Shown here piece by piece: positions 22,686 through 26,094 of a DNA stretch of 26,094 nucleotides (position 1 is its first letter; the number at the start of each line of letters is the position of its first letter). This DNA comes from Spirochaetaceae bacterium (GTDB lineage: Bacteria > Spirochaetota > Spirochaetia > Treponematales > Breznakiellaceae), in contig JAITHM010000015.1 of the NCBI GenBank assembly GCA_031279965.1, positions 1 to 26,094 of the forward strand. Direction: 5' to 3'. The position numbers and the translations under genes were made by a program. A model generated the notes under the pieces. That model had not been told where the DNA came from. It searched no databases and worked only from the letters and a program-made list of their open reading frames with translations.

Positions 22686-24002
22686 ATGGAAATCAAAGAT
22701 TTGGCACAAGTCAACGCCGAGATTCAGGAAAAAAAAGAACGGCAGAACAATATTGACTTTAAAATGGTCACGTTCTCGCTTTCTGGTAAAGATTATGGCG
22801 TTGACATCATGAATATTAAAGAAATTGCCAAGGCCGATAAATTTACGTTTGTCCCCAACGCATCGGGTTTTGTGCGCGGAGTGTATAATTTGCGCGGCGA
22901 CATCATTCCCATCATTGATTTACGGCTCTTTTTTCACCTTCCCGTTGACCGAAAAAACGACATGCTGGAAAATATGCTGATTCTTCATATAGACGACCGT
23001 GTTTATGGCACAATAGTTGATAAAATTGATAAGGTTGTCGGTGTTAATTCACAGGTGATTCAGCCGCCGCACCCCATTTTTGGCGATATTAACATAAAAT
23101 ACATTTCCGGCGTTGTCGAACAGCAGGGTGCTCTTTACATTATTCTTGATGTCGTGCGGATTTTTTCACAAAATCAGGGGGAGGACAACGATCAGGGACA
23201 GAACGCTTCGTATTATGAAACAGAAGCGGCATCCGTTAATATTTCTGCCCGTGCAGGCGCTGCTTATTCAGACAACGATCTTGCCTTTATCAAAGATGGA
23301 CTTGCCGCGCTCAAGCGTTTTTATGCAAGCGGCATTAATGAACGCTGGATAGAAAAACGGCTTGTTGAGTGGAGTAAAATCCGCTCGTCATCAAATATTC
23401 AGCTTAAAAACGCCTCTGAAGCAGAAGAATTTCTTGCGGGATTTTATTCGCAATATACCGGCAGATTTTGGACAGATGATTATGCGTATGCGTTAAAAGC
23501 GCTTTTGCCCGATTTAAGTTCAAACATTGTTCAAGTATGGAATCCCGGCTGTGGCAAAGGTTACGAAACTTTCTCTCTTGCGTGTATTTTGAAATTGCGC
23601 TATCCTGATGGTCAGATTAAGATTTGGGCGAACGATAATGACATTATGTCGATTGCCAATGCGCCAAATATGGTGTTTGACAAGGCAGATGTTCCGGATT
23701 ATTGTCAAACTTTTTTGACGAAAGGCCGGAATGGCTATGTGTTTAATAACGTGATTAAAGATTCAATTGTCTTTGAATATCACGATATAACCAATCCGAA
23801 CACACTGCCAAAGCTGGATATTATTGTGGCGCGCGATTTGCTCTCGTTCCTTAATATAAAAAGTCAGGATGACTTGATACGCGAAATTGATGAAAAAATT
23901 AAGGACAGAGGGCTTGTTGTTTTGGGTAAAAACGAGGTAATGCCGTCTTCTGGCTGGAAAAATATAGGCAAAGATGGTATTTCTGCGTTTGTTCAGACAT
24001 AA
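22686..24002 (+). CDS. CheW fused to a degenerate CheR-like methyltransferase domain
   Basis: 438 residues. Residues 25-165 are a CheW adaptor (FKMVTFSLSGKDYGVDI, VPNASGFVRGVYNLRGDIIPIIDLR), which links the CheA kinase to chemoreceptors. After an acidic/Gln-rich linker (163-195), residues about 200-438 follow the CheR fold: NPGCGKGYETFSLACIL (286-302) for the SAM-site motif, AND (315-317), and VARDLLSFLN (381-390) where true CheR has a CRNVLIYF-type motif. The GEEPYS and CRN elements are altered, so methyltransferase activity is doubtful; a structural role is likely. This CheW-CheR-like architecture is known from treponemes, where it is part of the receptor array. cheX follows after 21 bases. 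cheA and cheY, usually nearby in treponemes, are not in this window. Confidence 0.92.
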   Translation: MEIKDLAQVNAEIQEKKERQNNIDFKMVTFSLSGKDYGVDIMNIKEIAKADKFTFVPNASGFVRGVYNLRGDIIPIIDLRLFFHLPVDRKNDMLENMLILHIDDRVYGTIVDKIDKVVGVNSQVIQPPHPIFGDINIKYISGVVEQQGALYIILDVVRIFSQNQGEDNDQGQNASYYETEAASVNISARAGAAYSDNDLAFIKDGLAALKRFYASGINERWIEKRLVEWSKIRSSSNIQLKNASEAEEFLAGFYSQYTGRFWTDDYAYALKALLPDLSSNIVQVWNPGCGKGYETFSLACILKLRYPDGQIKIWANDNDIMSIANAPNMVFDKADVPDYCQTFLTKGRNGYVFNNVIKDSIVFEYHDITNPNTLPKLDIIVARDLLSFLNIKSQDDLIREIDEKIKDRGLVVLGKNEVMPSSGWKNIGKDGISAFVQT

Positions 24003-24023
24003 AAACAGATTAAGGAGCGGAAC

Positions 24024-24500
24024 ATGAGAGTTGAATACATAAATCCTTTCGTTGAGGCAGCATTCAGTGTGCTCAGCGAGGTTTTGGCGGGTGAAGTAAA
24101 ACGCGGTGACCTGTACTTAAAAGAAGCATCTATGCAAATTATGGGCGTTGCAGCGATTGTCGGACTTGCCGGGGATGTTGAAGGGCGGGTTTTGTTTGAC
24201 ATGACCAGGCAAACGGCGCTAAAGGTTGCAGGCGCGATGAATGGTGGCGAAGTCTTTACGTCGTTGGATGAAATGGCAAAGGCAACCATTACCGAACTTG
24301 CCAATATGATCACGGCACAGGCAGTTACCAAACTTCACGAACTTGGCTTTAAATTTGATCTTACGCCACCCGCACTCTTTGTCGGGGACAATATGGAGAT
24401 TGCCAATACGCTCAAGATGGAAGCACTCATCGTGCCGCTGGAGCTTGGCCAGAACGGTACTATCGAAGTGAATGTAGTAATTCGTGAACGTATAACTTAA
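24024..24500 (+). CDS. cheX: CheY-P phosphatase CheX
   Basis: 158 residues, normal for CheX. It dephosphorylates CheY-P and so resets the flagellar motor signal. The catalytic pair is present as E91 and N94 in ITELANMI, in the ExxN pattern of this family. A conserved GLAGDVEGRVLFDM segment (47-60) and a C-terminal LELGQNGTIEVNVVIRE strand pair follow. AAGGAG lies 8 bases before ATG. The gene is 21 bases after cheW-cheR-like, the same order as in other treponemes, and a tRNA gene starts 7 bases after its stop. Confidence 0.94.
   Translation: MRVEYINPFVEAAFSVLSEVLAGEVKRGDLYLKEASMQIMGVAAIVGLAGDVEGRVLFDMTRQTALKVAGAMNGGEVFTSLDEMAKATITELANMITAQAVTKLHELGFKFDLTPPALFVGDNMEIANTLKMEALIVPLELGQNGTIEVNVVIRERIT
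24468..24496 (+). promoter_or_regulatory. Possible tRNA promoter inside cheX 3' end
   Basis: TATAAC (24491-24496) lies 11 bases before the tRNA, with a weak GTGAAT (24468-24473) 17 bases upstream. It could drive the tRNA independently of the chemotaxis genes. Confidence 0.35.
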
Positions 24501-24507
24501 TTTTACC

Positions 24508-24581
24508 GGGCGGTTAGCTCAGTTGGTTAGAGCGCCAGTATGACACGCTGGAGGTCACAAGTTCGATTCTTGTATCGCCCA
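24508..24581 (+). tRNA. tRNA-Val (anticodon GAC)
   Basis: A 74-base cloverleaf. The acceptor stem GGGCGGT pairs with ATCGCCC (one G-T). The D stem is GCTC/GAGC. The anticodon stem CCAGT/GCTGG encloses loop ATGACAC, anticodon GAC at 24541-24543, which reads GUC and GUU. The T arm is ACAAG-TTCGATT-CTTGT, and the discriminator is A24581. CCA is not encoded, so it must be added after transcription. Confidence 0.96.
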
Positions 24582-24598
24582 AAAAGCCTTTCTGTTTT

Positions 24599-24612
24599 GC
24601 GCAGTGCTGCGC
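24599..24612. repeat. Short GC-rich hairpin between tRNA and ruvC ends
   Basis: GCGCA (24599-24603) and TGCGC (24608-24612) pair around 4 bases. No T-run follows on either strand, so it is a weak candidate for a terminator shared by tRNA-Val and ruvC. Confidence 0.3.
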
Positions 24613-24614
24613 TG

Positions 24615-25106
24615 TTAAAGTAACCGGATAATATTGTATGCACGGCAAATTGCCGCACCGAGGGCATCGGCGGCGTGGTCTGGCTGGGGGATTTTTTCAA
24701 GACCCAGTATAAAACGCACCATTTCTTGTACTTGATGCTTTTCTGCCTGTCCCACACCAACGATTGCCTGTTTTATTTCGTTGGGGCTATATTCAGTAAC
24801 AGTAAGTCCTGCTTGTGCCATGGCAAGGCAGAGAACACCCCGCGCCTCCCCTACAGGCATTGCCGATTTTGCATTTTTCGAAAAATAGAGTTTCTCGATA
24901 GCGCCTACTGCTGGTTTACAGCGCTGAATGACTGACTGAATTTCATTGTAAATATCAAGCAATCGCAGTGAATGAACCTGTGCCGCAGCGGTTTTGATGC
25001 TTCCCCACTCAAGCACGTGCAGGCGGTTATCTGTTTTTTCAATAACACCCCAGCCTGTTTCGGCAAGCCCCGGGTCAATGCCAAGAATTCGCAGCGGCCC
25101 GCTCAT
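24615..25106 (-). CDS. ruvC: Holliday junction endonuclease RuvC
   Basis: 163 residues. RuvC cuts four-way DNA junctions driven by RuvAB in recombination. The RNase-H-fold motifs are complete: ILGIDPG (7-13) with D11, GAIEKLYF with E71, and DHAADALGAAI (143-153). The last two catalytic positions are H144 and D147, the His-type active site also seen in Thermus, where E. coli has two Asp. I chose ATG 25106, which overlaps the ABC ATPase stop as ATGA and starts just before the first catalytic strand; an ATG at 25133 would add nine residues inside the upstream gene. ruvA and ruvB are not adjacent. Confidence 0.95.
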   Translation of the reverse strand: MSGPLRILGIDPGLAETGWGVIEKTDNRLHVLEWGSIKTAAAQVHSLRLLDIYNEIQSVIQRCKPAVGAIEKLYFSKNAKSAMPVGEARGVLCLAMAQAGLTVTEYSPNEIKQAIVGVGQAEKHQVQEMVRFILGLEKIPQPDHAADALGAAICRAYNIIRLL

Positions 25107-25879
25107 GATGTACTGTTTTCCATCATTGACCATTTAGCGAGTGAATTCAGCATAAACCCGCGAACATCAATCCCATACACATCCTTAAGAATCACCCCAT
25201 TGAGCACTTCGGCAGGCTTCCCCGACACAGCAATAACGCCATCGCGCATTACCAGCACGGTATCAGCATACTGATGAACGAGATTCAAATCGTGGAGCAC
25301 GGCAATTGCCGTTTTATGCTGCTCTTTGGCCCAGACTTTCAGAAATGCAAGAATGTCCAGTTGGTGTTTAAGATCAAGATGATTGGTAGGCTCGTCTAAT
25401 ACAATGATATCTGGTGTTTGTGCCAGTGCCCGCGCAAGAAAAACACGCTGAAGCTGCCCGCCTGAAAGCTCGGTAATAAGCCGCTGTTCAACAGCCGTTA
25501 ACTCCAATTGATTGATAACAGTGCTTACAATAGATTCATCGGCGACGGAAAGCGAATTGAACCAGCCCTGAGTATAGGCATAACGTCCCAGCGAAACGGC
25601 GGTGCGTACTGTATAGGGAAAGCTCAGTTCTTGACTCTGTGCAAGCAGCGCAATATGGGCGGCGAGCGTTTTACGGCTTAATGAAGAAATTTCGCGGCCT
25701 TTAATAAACACTTTACCGTGGTACGGTACAAGCCGAATAAGCGTTTTTAATAATGTGCTTTTACCGCAGCCATTGGGCCCAACGATGCAAAGTAGTTCGC
25801 CGCTGTGCGCGCTAAAACTGATGTTATGAATCACCTCCGCGTCGTTATAACCGCTTGAAACATTGCAAATTTTAAGCAC
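25103..25879 (-). CDS. ABC transporter ATPase, iron-siderophore/cobalamin type
   Basis: 258 residues with all ATPase motifs: Walker A GPNGCGKST (34-42), Q-loop Q81, signature LSGGQLQR (138-145), Walker B IIVLDEPTNHLD (158-169) and H-loop H196. The RTAVSLGRYAY segment (92-102) is typical of FecE/BtuD/FhuC partners of FecCD-type permeases that import siderophores, haem or cobalamin; the substrate is not decided by sequence. The start is GTG 25879 with AGGA 8 bases upstream. Normally the permease gene precedes and overlaps, but the 215 bases upstream here do not encode one. The stop overlaps ruvC by 4 bases. Confidence 0.9.
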   Translation of the reverse strand: MLKICNVSSGYNDAEVIHNISFSAHSGELLCIVGPNGCGKSTLLKTLIRLVPYHGKVFIKGREISSLSRKTLAAHIALLAQSQELSFPYTVRTAVSLGRYAYTQGWFNSLSVADESIVSTVINQLELTAVEQRLITELSGGQLQRVFLARALAQTPDIIVLDEPTNHLDLKHQLDILAFLKVWAKEQHKTAIAVLHDLNLVHQYADTVLVMRDGVIAVSGKPAEVLNGVILKDVYGIDVRGFMLNSLAKWSMMENSTS

Positions 25880-25887
25880 GGTTCATC

Positions 25888-26094
25888 CTATCCCTGCTTT
25901 CCGGTAAAAGCAAGGCAGGTAATGAGATGCTCACGATGCCCGCCGTGTATCCGGCATTCTCATGCCGCATGTGGACGTTCTGCCAAAGGGCGGCGGGGAA
26001 ATTCCCTGATTACTTGAGAAATCGCCTTACACACGGCATAATACGTCAAGCGCTCGTAATTGCGGAGCCTTGGAGAATGACAATACATGACCCT
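25888..26094 (-). other. Interrupted reading frame of unknown origin at right edge
   Basis: No recognisable gene lies in 25880-26094. On the minus strand one frame is open from the window edge down to a TAG at 25888, broken only by a TGA at 25960-25962. The first part, from ATG 26088, codes for 42 residues that are Arg/Pro-rich (starts MYCHSPRLRNYE, ends AERPHAA); the second part adds 23 residues ending TGKQG. No ribosome site is visible for the ATG. It could be a gene remnant, part of an interspersed repeat, or chance. The stretch also has a CGGCAT/ATGCCG hairpin (25952-25967) and a GGGAA/TTCCC palindrome. Confidence 0.3.

Noticed and set aside
25880..25920. Possible riboswitch or terminator before the ABC ATPase
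   Set aside because: A bulged hairpin (25893-25915) exists, but there is no cobalamin-box sequence and no T-run, so a regulatory call is not supported.

Overview
The window looks like chromosome from a spirochete of the Treponema group. The evidence is a CheW protein fused to a CheR-like domain next to CheX, a hexokinase of the eukaryotic/treponemal type, an FliW-CsrA pair with FlgL on the same contig, lipoproteins with spirochete-style lipoboxes, GLUG and polyglycine surface proteins, and an Asp-type MurA. Base composition is close to even by eye. Together with serine biosynthesis, that suggests a free-living or gut treponeme more than the host-restricted T. pallidum, but the species cannot be fixed from this sequence.

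Layout, left to right. 1-1284: the end of a GLUG-repeat surface protein (+). 1386-6395 (-): one tightly packed run, read secE, nusG, an EF-G-like GTPase, then two membrane VWA (BatA/BatB-like) proteins. 6552-6959 (+): a small lipoprotein. 7053-7723 (+): fliW and csrA, overlapping. 7753-9030 (-): murA with Asp in place of the catalytic Cys. 9210-10807 (+): serC and ogt, overlapping. 10917-15645 (+): a polyglycine lipoprotein behind a very strong promoter, then hexokinase and a membrane GGDEF protein. 15642-16274 (-): an Sfp-type phosphopantetheinyl transferase carrying a G9 tract. 16348-17595 (+): flgL. 17592-19118 (-): a RecQ-like helicase. 19301-20113 (+): a probable outer-membrane beta-barrel protein. 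20124-22435 (-): a short-chain dehydrogenase followed by purB. 22686-24581 (+): cheW-cheR-like, cheX and tRNA-Val(GAC). 24615-25879 (-): an iron/cobalamin-type ABC ATPase overlapping ruvC. 25880-26094: no convincing gene, but an unexplained interrupted reading frame.

Functionally the window mixes housekeeping genes (translation, transcription elongation, peptidoglycan, purine and serine synthesis, DNA repair) with motility/chemotaxis control (FliW, CsrA, FlgL, CheW-CheR-like, CheX, a diguanylate cyclase) and surface proteins. Genes are dense, with several 4-7 base overlaps, and convergent genes often share stop codons. No stretch over 300 bases lacks a gene. I see no CRISPR array, transposase, prophage or rRNA.

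I did not find a clear-cut undescribed system. The best leads are the secE-nusG-EF-G-like-VWA-VWA run, which breaks the usual nusG-rplK order; the possible phase-variable G9 tract in the phosphopantetheinyl transferase; the polyglycine lipoprotein; and the interrupted reading frame at the right edge.
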